A stretch of 64,000 nucleotides of DNA, from assembly GCA_964403525.1 (NCBI GenBank), contig CAYOGE010000002.1, positions 62,001-126,000 of the forward strand, in the 5' to 3' direction. The notes beneath the pieces were generated by a model. It made no database searches, was not told where the DNA came from, and worked only from the letters and a program-made list of their open reading frames with translations. This document shows, in pieces, positions 26,046 through 34,534 of the stretch. How positions within the stretch are numbered: the first letter of the stretch is position 1; each line of letters starts with the position of its first letter. Made by a program: the position numbers and the translations under genes. Source of the DNA: JAJTGZ01 sp964403525. Lineage in GTDB: Bacteria > Planctomycetota > Phycisphaerae > Phycisphaerales > UBA1924.

Positions 26046-27326
26046 TCAGATCGAGTACGTTCCCGTGCCACCGCCGCTGGTGCTGGACCCGGTTCCGGTG
26101 CCCGAGCCGCTGCCGGACGAACTGGAGAACGAGGACCCGCTGGACTTGCTCCCCGAGCCGCTGCTGGAACCGCTCGAAGAACCCGATGTCGAGCCGGACC
26201 CCGAGCCGGACCCGGAACCAGATGCCGACGCAGTGTCGCCACTGGTTTGCGCCGTTGCCTCCGCCACGCCGCTGGTCTGGTTCTGCGCGGGCAGGTCGTT
26301 GTGTGTCCAAACACCCTCGGCCGAGTAGACGTTCGTGCCGGGGACGTAGATGGACACCGTGCGCGTGGGCGCATCGACCCGGACGACTGACTCCACGAGC
26401 TCCTCGGCGAGGCGCTCGCCGATCAGGTAGTCGCCCTTCTTGATGAACTCCGACGACACGAAGCCCCACTCGTCACCGCGGCGCACGAGGAACGGGTGCT
26501 CCGGCGTCGCCTTGACCCGGCGGTTGATCACGATGAACCCGTGGTGCTCGCCGAGCTTCACGCTCTGCACGCGGGCCACCGTGGGCTTGGTGCCGCGCAT
26601 GCCCCAATGCGAGAGCCACTGGTACTGCGCCTTGTACGGCACGTCCGTCTCCAGCCCCGGCACTTGGATCGATGCGATCCGGTCGCCGGGCTTGAGGTTC
26701 TCGATGGGCGTGAGACGGCCGTCATCGAGGCGGATGAGCGTGCCAAAGAGCAGGCAGTTGGAGCCACCGCCTCCACCACCGCCCCCTCCGCCGCCGCCAC
26801 CACCTCCGCTTCCGCCGCCTCCTCCCCCGCCGCCACCGCCACCACCTCCGCCTCCACCAGAAGACCCTCCGCCACCTCCGCCGCCGCTCGAACCACCGCC
26901 ACCGGACCCGCCTCCGCCCGACGACCCGCCACCACCGCCAGACGAGCCTCCGCCCCCGGACGATCCGCCACCGCCTGACGAACCACCGCCGCTGCTGCCG
27001 CCGGACGATGCACCCGAGGATGCCCCGCTCGACATGCCGCTGGACCCGCCGCCGCCCGATGAACTCGCGCCGCTGCTGTCCGAACCCGACGATGACCCCG
27101 AGCCGCTGGAGGAACCGGACCCGCTGCTGGACGATCCGCTCGACGACGATTCCGAGGACGACGAGCTGCTGCTCGAAGATGAGGACGAACTGCTGCTGGA
27201 TGACGAACTCGACGAACTACTGCTCGACGAACTCTCGGAAGAACTGCCCGAGCTACCGCCACCGCTGCCAGTGGTCGAGGCCCAGACGGGGATGTAGAGG
27301 AAATAACGGCGCGGTTCATCGCTCAC
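26046..27326 (-). CDS. Ser/Gly-rich protein with central Hint autoprocessing domain
   Basis: This 426-residue protein is the last gene of the phage structural operon. Residues 20-120 are almost pure Ser/Gly/Glu repeats and 120-188 are almost pure Gly with few Ser. A Hint (hedgehog/intein) domain spans about 191-343. It begins at Cys191 in CLLFGTLIRL, contains PIENLKPGDRI and the block-B segment ATPEHPFLV, and ends His342-Asn343 (WTHN). After it comes a second Ser/Gly/Thr-rich tail of about 80 residues. Residue 344 is Asp, so splicing in the intein manner is unlikely; self-cleavage is expected. The start is GTG overlapping the upstream stop (GTGA) with GAGGAGG upstream. Possibly a tail spike, adhesin or processed surface protein. 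Confidence 0.82.
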   Translation of the reverse strand: MSDEPRRYFLYIPVWASTTGSGGGSSGSSSESSSSSSSSSSSSSSSSSSSSSSSSSSSESSSSGSSSSGSGSSSGSGSSSGSDSSGASSSGGGGSSGMSSGASSGASSGGSSGGGSSGGGGSSGGGGSSGGGGGSSGGGGSGGGGSSGGGGGGGSSGGGGGGGGGGGGGGGGSGGGGGGGGGGGGGGGSNCLLFGTLIRLDDGRLTPIENLKPGDRIASIQVPGLETDVPYKAQYQWLSHWGMRGTKPTVARVQSVKLGEHHGFIVINRRVKATPEHPFLVRRGDEWGFVSSEFIKKGDYLIGERLAEELVESVVRVDAPTRTVSIYVPGTNVYSAEGVWTHNDLPAQNQTSGVAEATAQTSGDTASASGSGSGSGSGSTSGSSSGSSSGSGSKSSGSSFSSSSGSGSGTGTGSSTSGGGTGTYSI

Positions 27327-28210
27327 TTGTTCGCCTCCTCTTTCGCCCGATACCACCCGGCGGTGTCCACGGGCTTGCCGCACTCGGCGCTGGCCGCCGC
27401 GATCGCGTCGGCGAACTCCATCCGGTCGAACACGCCCAGTTCGCTGCCGGGCGAGCAGTTGATGACCTTGAACCCCTGCTGGTCGAAGTGCGGCTTGAGC
27501 GCCTCAAACCGCTTGTGGAGCGACTCATAGAGGATGTTGTTGTGCCGGATCGCTTCCTTGGTTCGCTCCTCGCTGAAGGCGTACTTGCGATCCCCGGCCA
27601 TCTTGAAGTCGCAACCGAGCAGGTAGACGATGCGGAAGCCCAGGTAGTGGAGCAGGTGCAGCCCCGCGAGCATGACCGAGCGCTTGCCCTTGATCCCGAG
27701 CGAATCGGTGTGCTCGCCGTCCTGACCCCAGTTGATGGTGTCGCTCTTGAGGAACCGGCTGTGGTCGAAGTGGTCGCTGCGGCGGTAGAAGAGCACGCCG
27801 GGCATCTGCCGGACCTTGAAGGCGCTGGGGCGGAATGAGCCGTCGGGGTTCTGGACCCGCAGGCGCTTGTCGAAGTGCGAGACGGGCACGATCTTCAGGA
27901 TGCCCGGGTCCTTCCAGCCTGTGTCAATGAACCGTCCGGGGTCATCGACGCACGTCCACAGCGTTGGGCGATGGAGCGACCACGCGTTGTTGACCGCCAT
28001 CGTCACGATGCCGCGCCGATTGAGCTGCGCGAGGTCGATCTGGTTGAGCGACGGTCCCGAGAGCAGCAGGAACGCCGAGCGCCCCCGGTAGAAGTCGCAC
28101 AGGGACATGGAATCGAAGTCGGCGGTGTAGAGCCGCACGCCCGACCGCGCGGGCTTGCGCTGCTTGAGCCCCGCCTGCAATGCCGCGATGTCGCCGCTGT
28201 TCTCACGCAT
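27323..28210 (-). CDS. DUF115/Maf-like protein in the structural operon
   Basis: This 295-residue protein resembles the DUF115 (Maf-like) fold. The segment AFLLLSGPSLNQIDLAQL followed by IVTMAVNNAW is a Rossmann-like start with a GPS(L) turn, and VYLLGCDFKM is a later strand-turn. Relatives act in flagellin or surface glycan modification, adding or transferring sugars. The start at ATG 28210 overlaps the end of the methyltransferase gene by 8 nt. Found with a methyltransferase among tail genes, it may modify virion or host glycans. Catalytic residues could not be assigned. Confidence 0.6.
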   Translation of the reverse strand: MRENSGDIAALQAGLKQRKPARSGVRLYTADFDSMSLCDFYRGRSAFLLLSGPSLNQIDLAQLNRRGIVTMAVNNAWSLHRPTLWTCVDDPGRFIDTGWKDPGILKIVPVSHFDKRLRVQNPDGSFRPSAFKVRQMPGVLFYRRSDHFDHSRFLKSDTINWGQDGEHTDSLGIKGKRSVMLAGLHLLHYLGFRIVYLLGCDFKMAGDRKYAFSEERTKEAIRHNNILYESLHKRFEALKPHFDQQGFKVINCSPGSELGVFDRMEFADAIAAASAECGKPVDTAGWYRAKEEANK

Positions 28211-28769
28211 CGTTGAACACCCCTGCGATGTACTTGGGCGCGCCGAGTCCCTGGCGCACCGTGCCCACCCGCTTGATCCGTTCGAGCCACCACCCACGGG
28301 GCTTCACCGTCGGGTGTAGTCCCTCGCCGTTGACCTTTGTCTTGCTCTCCCGCGGGCAGATCGAGAACACAAACCGCCCGCCGCCGACGGCGATCCGGCG
28401 CATCTCGTCGAGAACCTCGTCTACCTCCTCGGGGAGCAGATGCTCAAGGGCATCGAACGAGGTCACCACGTCAGCGATGCCCGCCGACACCGGCACGCGG
28501 TGCATGGGCGCCACAATGTCAGCTTCGGGGAACGCGAAGTCCACGCCGAGGCCGTCGATCCCCAGCCGCCGCAGATGTTGCATAAAGAGGTTCCGGCCGC
28601 AGCCGAAGTCCACCACGAACCGGGGCTTGAACGCCTGGACGATGGCGTAGGCGTGCTGGCCGTGGTTGCTTGAGCCGTAGCGCGTGCCGACGAGCGCGGC
28701 GTACTTACCACGCTCGTGCTCGCGGCGTGCTTCCAGATCGACCGGGATAGGGGTTTGGGTTTCAGACAT
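28203..28769 (-). CDS. Class I SAM-dependent methyltransferase in the structural operon
   Basis: This 188-residue Rossmann-fold methyltransferase has motif I FVVDFGCGRNLF, an acidic end of strand 2 (GLGVDFAFPEADIV), and a TSFDALEHL motif typical of small-molecule methyltransferases (Methyltransf_11-like). No DPPY is present, so it probably does not methylate DNA bases. The start at 28769 overlaps the upstream gene by 8 nt (ATGTCTGA). Together with the DUF115-like gene it suggests a modification of a sugar or surface moiety. Confidence 0.8.
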   Translation of the reverse strand: MSETQTPIPVDLEARREHERGKYAALVGTRYGSSNHGQHAYAIVQAFKPRFVVDFGCGRNLFMQHLRRLGIDGLGVDFAFPEADIVAPMHRVPVSAGIADVVTSFDALEHLLPEEVDEVLDEMRRIAVGGGRFVFSICPRESKTKVNGEGLHPTVKPRGWWLERIKRVGTVRQGLGAPKYIAGVFNDA

Positions 28770-29775
28770 AGAGCCACACCGGAACGTCAAACTCGACCAA
28801 CTCGATTCCATTGAGAGCCTGGAAGCACCACACGGTGCCCCCGCGCGTGTCGCGCTCGGCGGTCATCTGCACGGCCACGCCCTTCAGGATGGGCCGCAGG
28901 ATCGGGATCGCGGCTTTCCGCGGGCAGTACCCCTGATCGCCGCCGGGGTTCTGAAGTTGCCCGGGGATGAACAGCGACTTGAGCGCACCAAAGCCGTCAA
29001 TGCCTTCGGGCTCCTCGTCGGGCACATCGCTGTGGTGGCTCTCGAAGCGGTTGATCGCGTACTTGTCGGGGTCGCCGTCGGACGACAGGCCGTTCTCGAC
29101 CTTGATGTAGCGCCCGAAGGTCTCGCTCGATGGATCGCCGTCGATGGCGGCCTCGTCCCACGGGTACCGCCAGCGGAAGCGTTCGCCCTGAATCTCCGTT
29201 GCCTCGCCGAGGATGGCGACGATTTTGTCCGAGCGCGGGCGACCGATGTCCACCACGGCCCACTTCTCGCCGACGCCGTCCTCCTTCCAGAGGATGACGC
29301 TTCCGCCCGAACCGCCGGAGACAAGCACACGTTCGCCGGCCTTGATGTCCGCGAAAGTGTGCTCCTCCTCCTCGACGTACAGCCGGACCGGCGTGACGCC
29401 GTGGATGACGCACAGACCCATCTCGCCCGCGACAATCGGCTCACGCGCCACGACGAAGTGTCCGGGCGTCGTCTCATCGTCCGGCTCGATCCCCTTCAGG
29501 GCCATGCGGTTCTGAAAGGTCTTCTCCGGCCCCTCATCCCCGGGCGGGAAGAGCGGGCCATCGATGGCCATGACGTGGAAGCGGTCCAGGTCCGAGCCCG
29601 AGTCGTTGCGGACGGGGACCACGCCGTGCTGACGGCCGCCGTCGCGCAGGTCGCCAGAGAAGCGATCCTGCTGACGGCGCTTGAGGTCGAGCGCCGCATC
29701 GACGAAGGCGTTGTACGCCCGCGCGGGGACGCGGAGCGGATCGCCGGGCCGGACTTTGCGGAGGTCGTCTCCCAT
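28762..29775 (-). CDS. Unassigned phage structural-operon protein
   Basis: This 337-residue protein was not assigned. It is rich in short strands, Gly and Asp, with a predicted beta-sandwich pattern in its middle (GHFVVAREPIVAGEMGLCVIHG and RVLVSGGSGGSVIL). It ends in strands (IELVEFDVPVWLYV). The ATG at 29775 overlaps the upstream stop by 1 nt (TGATG). Its position between tape measure and modification genes suggests a baseplate or tail-tip role. Confidence 0.6.
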   Translation of the reverse strand: MGDDLRKVRPGDPLRVPARAYNAFVDAALDLKRRQQDRFSGDLRDGGRQHGVVPVRNDSGSDLDRFHVMAIDGPLFPPGDEGPEKTFQNRMALKGIEPDDETTPGHFVVAREPIVAGEMGLCVIHGVTPVRLYVEEEEHTFADIKAGERVLVSGGSGGSVILWKEDGVGEKWAVVDIGRPRSDKIVAILGEATEIQGERFRWRYPWDEAAIDGDPSSETFGRYIKVENGLSSDGDPDKYAINRFESHHSDVPDEEPEGIDGFGALKSLFIPGQLQNPGGDQGYCPRKAAIPILRPILKGVAVQMTAERDTRGGTVWCFQALNGIELVEFDVPVWLYV

Positions 29776-30590
29776 CACTCAATGTCCAGTGCGGCAAAGC
29801 CGCCGTCGTCGTACACGCGCTCGATGTATGCCGCAATAGGGCGCTTCACGATCGCCTTCGCCGCCGTGTCCTCCTGGTCGGCGTAGCGCACCCACAGGTA
29901 CTCCCACCCCTTCTTGGCGATGCCGGTGATGGGGCCGATGGACAAGCCCGAGACGTTCGGGCTCCCAGCGAACCGGTATGTGAGTTCCCAGTCGGCGTCC
30001 TCCCCGAACTGCACGCGCTTCGACCCCGACGCCCCGAGGAAGAGCACCTCGCCGGGCTGAAAGCCCTTGAACGAATCGCTGTTCACTTTGCCCGTGAGTT
30101 CGAAGAGCACGGCCCTGTACGCCTGGGTCATCTCGTCGTCGGGCTTGTAGTGCGTCTCGGTGAAGTTGAAGACGGGGACGGTGATGTCCACGCCCTCGAC
30201 GCCGTCGGCACTGACGCCGATCGCGCCCTTGAAATCAGGCGCAGCCCCGACGCCCGGCGCGGGATACCGATGCACGGTCGCCAGCGACTGCGTGATGTGC
30301 TGAGTGCCGCCGCCGGTGTCGAACGAGAAGATGGCTTCGTTGCCGGGCTGGGCGCTGCCCTGGCTCTGGCCGTAGCGCACCGTGCCGTCCCACAGTTCCG
30401 GCCCAAGCGGCTCGATCGACAGGTTCTGGCGGGGCAGTCCCGCGAACGTCTCGTCAGATTCATCCTCCAGCGCGTCCCGTGCCGCGATCGCGTCGTCGGT
30501 GCCGATCACGATGAACGCCAGCTCCGCCGAGGGGTTCTGCCCCTTGGTGAGCCGCCGCGAATCGAACTTCTCACGCACCTCAATCGGCAC
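29775..30590 (-). CDS. Unassigned phage tail-region protein
   Basis: This 271-residue protein begins with GTG, preceded by GGAG. It is a mainly beta protein with many aromatic residues and a Gly/Thr-rich stretch (FDTGGGTQHITQS). It follows the tape measure gene by 12 nt, where distal tail proteins are normally encoded, so a distal tail or baseplate function is inferred. Confidence 0.6.
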   Translation of the reverse strand: MPIEVREKFDSRRLTKGQNPSAELAFIVIGTDDAIAARDALEDESDETFAGLPRQNLSIEPLGPELWDGTVRYGQSQGSAQPGNEAIFSFDTGGGTQHITQSLATVHRYPAPGVGAAPDFKGAIGVSADGVEGVDITVPVFNFTETHYKPDDEMTQAYRAVLFELTGKVNSDSFKGFQPGEVLFLGASGSKRVQFGEDADWELTYRFAGSPNVSGLSIGPITGIAKKGWEYLWVRYADQEDTAAKAIVKRPIAAYIERVYDDGGFAALDIE

Positions 30591-30602
30591 CAGTCACTCC
30601 AT

Positions 30603-32594
30603 TCAAGTGAACGCCAGCCCGCCCGTACCCACCGCGTCCACGAGACGCTTGGTGTTCTTCGCCGTTTGCTCGCTCGCGCGGGCGGTCCGCTCGGCCGCGT
30701 CGCCGCCCCCCAGGCCCGCGACGCCCGCAGCGTTGAACGTGCCCTGCACGCTGATCCCCTTGCCGATGGCATCGCCGAGGCCCGAGAGCCGGTCCTCGAA
30801 CTCGGACATGAGGTCCTGCGGGGTTCGCCGAGGCCCCTTCTCCGCGTCCGCCGCCTCGCGCTTCTGCCGGGCCTGTTCGATGGCGTCGGCAAGTTTCTTC
30901 TTGGCCGCGTCAAGCGCGGCCTGTGATTCAGCGAGCCCGGCTTCCGTCTTGTCCTTGAGCGCCTTCTGTGCGTCCTCGAAGTCCTGTCCGATGCCCGCGA
31001 GTGTGGCTTCGTGCAGCGCGGCCGCGTCCCTGCGCTGCGCCTCGCGTTCATGCTCGCGCGCTGCGACGGTCTGCTGCGCCGCATTCTCCAGTTCGACCAG
31101 CCGCGACTCCAACTGTTGATCCACCGCCTTCTTCGCGGCATCCACGTCGAGCCCGGAATCGAAGAGCCCTTGAATCTCCAGCATCCGCTTGGCGACCCAG
31201 GACGAAGCCTCCTCCCAGATCATCTGGAAGCCGGTGGCGAAGTTGGTCCATGTCTTGGAGAGGAAGGCGACCGTCTCAATCCAGCCGACTTCGAGAGCGT
31301 GGAACACGATCTCCGCCGCCGCCAGCGCCCCGTACCACATGGAGTACGCGGTCGAGACGAAGAACTCCTTTGCGCCGAGCCACGCCTTGTTCAGCGCCGC
31401 CACGCCCTGCTGCCAGATGACCTTGAGCGACAACCAGAGAATCTCAGCCGCGAGGGCAATGTCCCCGGCCGCGAGCGCGTCCGCGATACCGCCGACGACA
31501 TTGCTGACCCATTCCCGCAGCGCCGTGAACTGCTCGCCGAGCCAGGTGAGGGCCTCGCCGCCGACGCCCGTGGCGACGATGAGCACGCCACCGAGCGCCA
31601 CGATCGCGGCGATGACGAGGCCGACGGGCGAGAGGATCGCGCCGATAGCAGCGCCGATCAGGCCGAACGCCGTCCCGACTCCCCCGATGATCCCGGCCAC
31701 CACGCCCAGTGCAGCGCCGATCCCCGAGATGATGTACCCCAGACCAATGATGGCGATACCCGCGACGGCGACGGCCGCCGCGACCTTGAGCGCCCACACG
31801 ACCAGGTCCATGTTTTCCTTGATCCAAGCCGTGGCGCTGACAACCACCCGTGTAATCCGCTCGGTCAGTTCCTTGATGGTGGGCGCGAGCGCCCCGCCGA
31901 TGGTGAACACGCCCTGCTTGAGCACCTTCCAGAGGGTGCCGAGGGCGTCGTTGAGCTCGGCTGCGTCGCGGGCCGTCTCGGTGCTGACGGTGAGTCCGAG
32001 CTTGCGGGCCTCCTCCTGCATCGCTTCGATCCCCGCCGCGCCCTCGGACATGAGCGGCAGGAGCTTCGTGCCCGACTTCCCGAACAGGTCCAGCGCCAGC
32101 GCCGCCCGCAGGGCCGGGTCCTGCACCTTCGAGATGCGGTCGGCCAGCAACTTGAACTGCTGATCCGGTGACATCCCCGCCAGGTCCTGCACGGTCAGCC
32201 CGAGCAGCCCGAGCGATTGGTTCGTTCCCTCCGATCCCTTGGCGGCCTCGACGAGGCTCTTCTGCATGTTCCGCAGGCCCGCTTCCAGCGTCTCCAGATC
32301 TGTGCCGGAGAGGTCGGCCGCGAACCCGAGTTCCGACAGCGCCTCGACACTGACGCCGGTGCGCAGGCTCATCTTGTCCAGCACATCCCCGGTATCCGAG
32401 AAGGCCTTCGCCGTGGCAAGCAGCGCAGTGACCGCCGCGACACCGATGCCCGCCATCTTGGTGCCAATGGACCGCAGCCCCGCGCCGAAGGCTTCGAGCT
32501 TCTTCTGGGCCGCCTTCAGACCAGCCGACAGCTTGTCGCTGACGCCCAGTTCAACGAAGGCCCGTCCGGCTCGAATGCCACGCGTGTCCGCCAC
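30603..32594 (-). CDS. Phage tail tape measure protein
   Basis: This 663-residue protein sets tail length in siphophages and myophages. It starts with LGVSDKLSAGLKAAQKKLEAFG, followed by amphipathic helices, a central hydrophobic region with several membrane-like segments (residues about 250-360, rich in Gly, Ala, Val, Ile), and a C-terminal coiled coil rich in Ala, Glu, Gln and Lys. The early FSDTGDVLDKMSLRTGVSVEAL motif is frequent in TP901-like tape measures. At 663 residues it predicts a short tail, roughly 100 nm by the usual length rule. The start is GTG. Confidence 0.88.
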   Translation of the reverse strand: MADTRGIRAGRAFVELGVSDKLSAGLKAAQKKLEAFGAGLRSIGTKMAGIGVAAVTALLATAKAFSDTGDVLDKMSLRTGVSVEALSELGFAADLSGTDLETLEAGLRNMQKSLVEAAKGSEGTNQSLGLLGLTVQDLAGMSPDQQFKLLADRISKVQDPALRAALALDLFGKSGTKLLPLMSEGAAGIEAMQEEARKLGLTVSTETARDAAELNDALGTLWKVLKQGVFTIGGALAPTIKELTERITRVVVSATAWIKENMDLVVWALKVAAAVAVAGIAIIGLGYIISGIGAALGVVAGIIGGVGTAFGLIGAAIGAILSPVGLVIAAIVALGGVLIVATGVGGEALTWLGEQFTALREWVSNVVGGIADALAAGDIALAAEILWLSLKVIWQQGVAALNKAWLGAKEFFVSTAYSMWYGALAAAEIVFHALEVGWIETVAFLSKTWTNFATGFQMIWEEASSWVAKRMLEIQGLFDSGLDVDAAKKAVDQQLESRLVELENAAQQTVAAREHEREAQRRDAAALHEATLAGIGQDFEDAQKALKDKTEAGLAESQAALDAAKKKLADAIEQARQKREAADAEKGPRRTPQDLMSEFEDRLSGLGDAIGKGISVQGTFNAAGVAGLGGGDAAERTARASEQTAKNTKRLVDAVGTGGLAFT

Positions 32595-32596
32595 GG

Positions 32597-33037
32597 TCAG
32601 TTACCCTTTCTGATCGAGTTCCTCCAGAGCAGCGGGAGCTTGGGTCGTTCCTTCTCCAGCGCCGGGGCCATATAGGGCCGGGGGGCGATCTTCACCTTCT
32701 GCGATGTGAGCCTGCCTCCTCGCCGCCGGAGCACGACGGTTTCCCCGCCATACTCCAGCACGTTGGGCGCGGTGCTCTTCTTGAACCCCACGGGACCGAC
32801 GACGACGGAGTCGGCGGCCTTGTCGTACCCGAAGAGGATCAGCCGCCGGAGGCTCCCTTCGTGCGAGTGCGGCGGCGATCCCGGCGGTGCGGACTTCTTC
32901 CTCTTGCGGATGCTCGTCTTCGCCACCGTGCGGATGAACGCGCCAGCCTTGGAGAGCACCTTCCGCTTGGCCCCATCGACCGCGTTGATGACCGCCGCCC
33001 GGTCGAAGAACATGTCCTTGATGCGCATGGTGATCAC
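32597..33037 (-). CDS. Tail component, HK97 gp10-like
   Basis: This 146-residue basic protein has the pattern of HK97 gp10-like tail completion proteins. These bind the end of the tail tube: an N-terminal helix, a KKSAPPGSPPHSHEG turn, and a C-terminal RPYMAPALEKERPKL segment, which is the usual hallmark near the end of this family. It begins with GTG at 33037, which overlaps the upstream stop by 4 nt and has AAGGA upstream; the ATG at 33028 is an alternative. Confidence 0.7.
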   Translation of the reverse strand: MITMRIKDMFFDRAAVINAVDGAKRKVLSKAGAFIRTVAKTSIRKRKKSAPPGSPPHSHEGSLRRLILFGYDKAADSVVVGPVGFKKSTAPNVLEYGGETVVLRRRGGRLTSQKVKIAPRPYMAPALEKERPKLPLLWRNSIRKGN

Positions 33038-33375
33038 TGCATGGCTTCCTTGACGATGGGCGGGATGCGTCGATCAATGAACACGTCCTTCAGAACCGAC
33101 ACGTCCACCTTGACGGGGCGGGCGTGCCTTGCGAACGGGTCGAAGTCACTGGCCTTGAGCAGCCGGGACCGCTTGGGATCGCGGTTCGTATTGGCGACGA
33201 CCGCCATCATGCTGCTCACGAGGCTCCAGTCGTGGCGCTGCCGACCGTTCAGCATCGCCGCCAGCTCACGCAGGGTCAGGGAGCCGGGGTCGATGCCGAG
33301 TATTCCGGCGCACTGCCAGATGAGCCGCCAGCAGTCTGAAGCAGCCGGTCGGCGAGCCGATCCAGTTCCCCGCTG
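33034..33375 (-). CDS. Downstream frame of the tail assembly chaperone (probable frameshift product)
   Basis: This frame, -1 relative to the gene at 33276-33767, is open without a usable ATG, GTG or TTG start in the overlap. It encodes SLTLRELAAMLNGR and later conserved-looking residues, a pattern typical of the second half of phage tail assembly chaperones. The most economical reading is that it is made as a fusion by -1 frameshifting from the upstream gene, as in lambda gpGT. The 5' limit given is approximate. No perfect slippery heptamer was found. Confidence 0.55.
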   Translation of the reverse strand, partial: QRGTGSARRPAASDCWRLIWQCAGILGIDPGSLTLRELAAMLNGRQRHDWSLVSSMMAVVANTNRDPKRSRLLKASDFDPFARHARPVKVDVSVLKDVFIDRRIPPIVKEAMQ

Positions 33376-33767
33376 TCCAGCTTCTTCTCCACCAGGTCCC
33401 GCGCCCGATCCATGACCTTCGACGTGGCCTGGAGCACCCGCCCGAGGTTGGCCCGGTCCCTCGGGCTCGGGCAGAAACCCACGAGTTCCTCCAGCACCGC
33501 CGTCGTCGCCGCCTCGATCGCGTCGCCCGCCATTGCCTTGCCGAACTCCTCGTCGGTCACAGGGGGCGTGCGGGCGTCGGCTTCCGGCTTGCAGATCGCG
33601 TAGACCACGTCGCACAGGAGGACGGGATCGCGGATCAACTTCTCAATCAGCGTCCCCTCGATGACCTGCATCAGGTCCGTGCCGGTGAGGCCTCGCACGC
33701 GCTTGAGCGCGGCGACATTGATCTCGACCGACCATTGCCTCCCCGCGTTGTCCTTGAACTGTCGCAT
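33276..33767 (-). CDS. Tail assembly chaperone (upstream frame)
   Basis: This 163-residue protein starts at ATG 33767 with GGAGG 5 nt upstream. It begins MRQFKDNAGRQWSVEINVAA, then a helical body with a CKPEADARTPPVTDEEFGKAM segment and a C-terminal helix of charged residues. It sits between the tail tube gene and the tape measure gene, which is the fixed position of tail chaperones. Its final 19 codons overlap the start of the -1 frame product. Confidence 0.75.
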   Translation of the reverse strand: MRQFKDNAGRQWSVEINVAALKRVRGLTGTDLMQVIEGTLIEKLIRDPVLLCDVVYAICKPEADARTPPVTDEEFGKAMAGDAIEAATTAVLEELVGFCPSPRDRANLGRVLQATSKVMDRARDLVEKKLDSGELDRLADRLLQTAGGSSGSAPEYSASTPAP

Positions 33768-33823
33768 GCACACCTCCGGTTGAAACGCTGTTGCATTCCT
33801 GTTGAACGGCTGTTGAAGCCGGA

Positions 33824-34252
33824 TCAGGTACCGATCCATGAAGGCGCCGTCGTCGAGTAGGTGACCTTGGCGGTCACCGAGACGGAGATCGCCTCCTCCA
33901 ATGCCTCGCTGCGGCTGAAGTTGGTGATGGAGAAGTCGGCTTGCAGGCCCGACCCTGCGGCCCCGTCGAGCACCTGGAATCCGATGGGGTCGTTCCCGAA
34001 GAACGCGTTCTTGATCGCGGTGAACCCCGCGTCGGCTGTGTCCCACACCATCTCGAACTCGACACTGGCTTCCTTGAGCGTGGCGACCGTCGCTCGCCAG
34101 CCCGCGTTGGCGCGGGTGGTCACGTCCGCCTCGCCCGCTTCAAGGTTCAACGTCACGTCCTTGACGTTGCCCATCGCCACCCAAGCGCCGCCGCCAGTTT
34201 GGCCGCCAACCTTGAACAGCAGTTTCGCTTCCATGCCGAGCTTGATTGCCAT
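33824..34252 (-). CDS. Phage tail tube / major tail protein
   Basis: This 142-residue beta-rich protein fits the tail tube fold: MAIKLGMEAKLLFKVGG, then GNVKDVTLNLEAGEADVTTR, a long loop, FEMVWDTADAGFTAIKNAFF, and a C-terminal strand pair ending VTAKVTYST. The VTLNLE..E.DVTTR pattern recurs in TP901-1-like major tail proteins. GGAG lies 7 nt upstream of the start. Confidence 0.75.
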   Translation of the reverse strand: MAIKLGMEAKLLFKVGGQTGGGAWVAMGNVKDVTLNLEAGEADVTTRANAGWRATVATLKEASVEFEMVWDTADAGFTAIKNAFFGNDPIGFQVLDGAAGSGLQADFSITNFSRSEALEEAISVSVTAKVTYSTTAPSWIGT

Positions 34253-34276
34253 CGCCGATCTCCTTCAACTGCTGAT

Positions 34277-34531
34277 TCAGGCCGTGTGGCCGATCACAAA
34301 CACCACCTCGCCGCCCTTGCTCCTGAGGAACAACTGCGACAGGTCCACCTCCTCGAACCGGAACTGCACGCCCGCGGGAAGGTCAATCTCCACACCCTTC
34401 CCGTCAGAGAGCACCGCGTCTTGGGTGTTCTTCTCAGACGCGAAGAGGTTGAACGTCGCCACGCACCGTTTGGGGCTGAGCGGCTCGAAGTCGCTCGTCA
34501 TCTCCACCTTGAGCAGGACAACGTTCCGCAC
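34277..34531 (-). CDS. Small phage protein
   Basis: This 84-residue protein begins with GTG and a GGAGG Shine-Dalgarno sequence. It contains strands around VVLLKVEM and FRFEEVDLSQLFLR. No family was recognised. It lies between the tail tube gene and the tail terminator-like gene. Confidence 0.55.
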   Translation of the reverse strand: MRNVVLLKVEMTSDFEPLSPKRCVATFNLFASEKNTQDAVLSDGKGVEIDLPAGVQFRFEEVDLSQLFLRSKGGEVVFVIGHTA

Positions 34532-34534
34532 CGA

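Noticed and set aside
26760..26880. Repeats possibly a CRISPR array
   Set aside because: They are codon repeats coding poly-Gly and poly-Ser, with no regular spacers.
26440..27297. Proline-rich + strand frame
   Set aside because: Mirror of the Ser/Gly codons of the Hint gene; pure Pro/Asp repeats reflect the complement.
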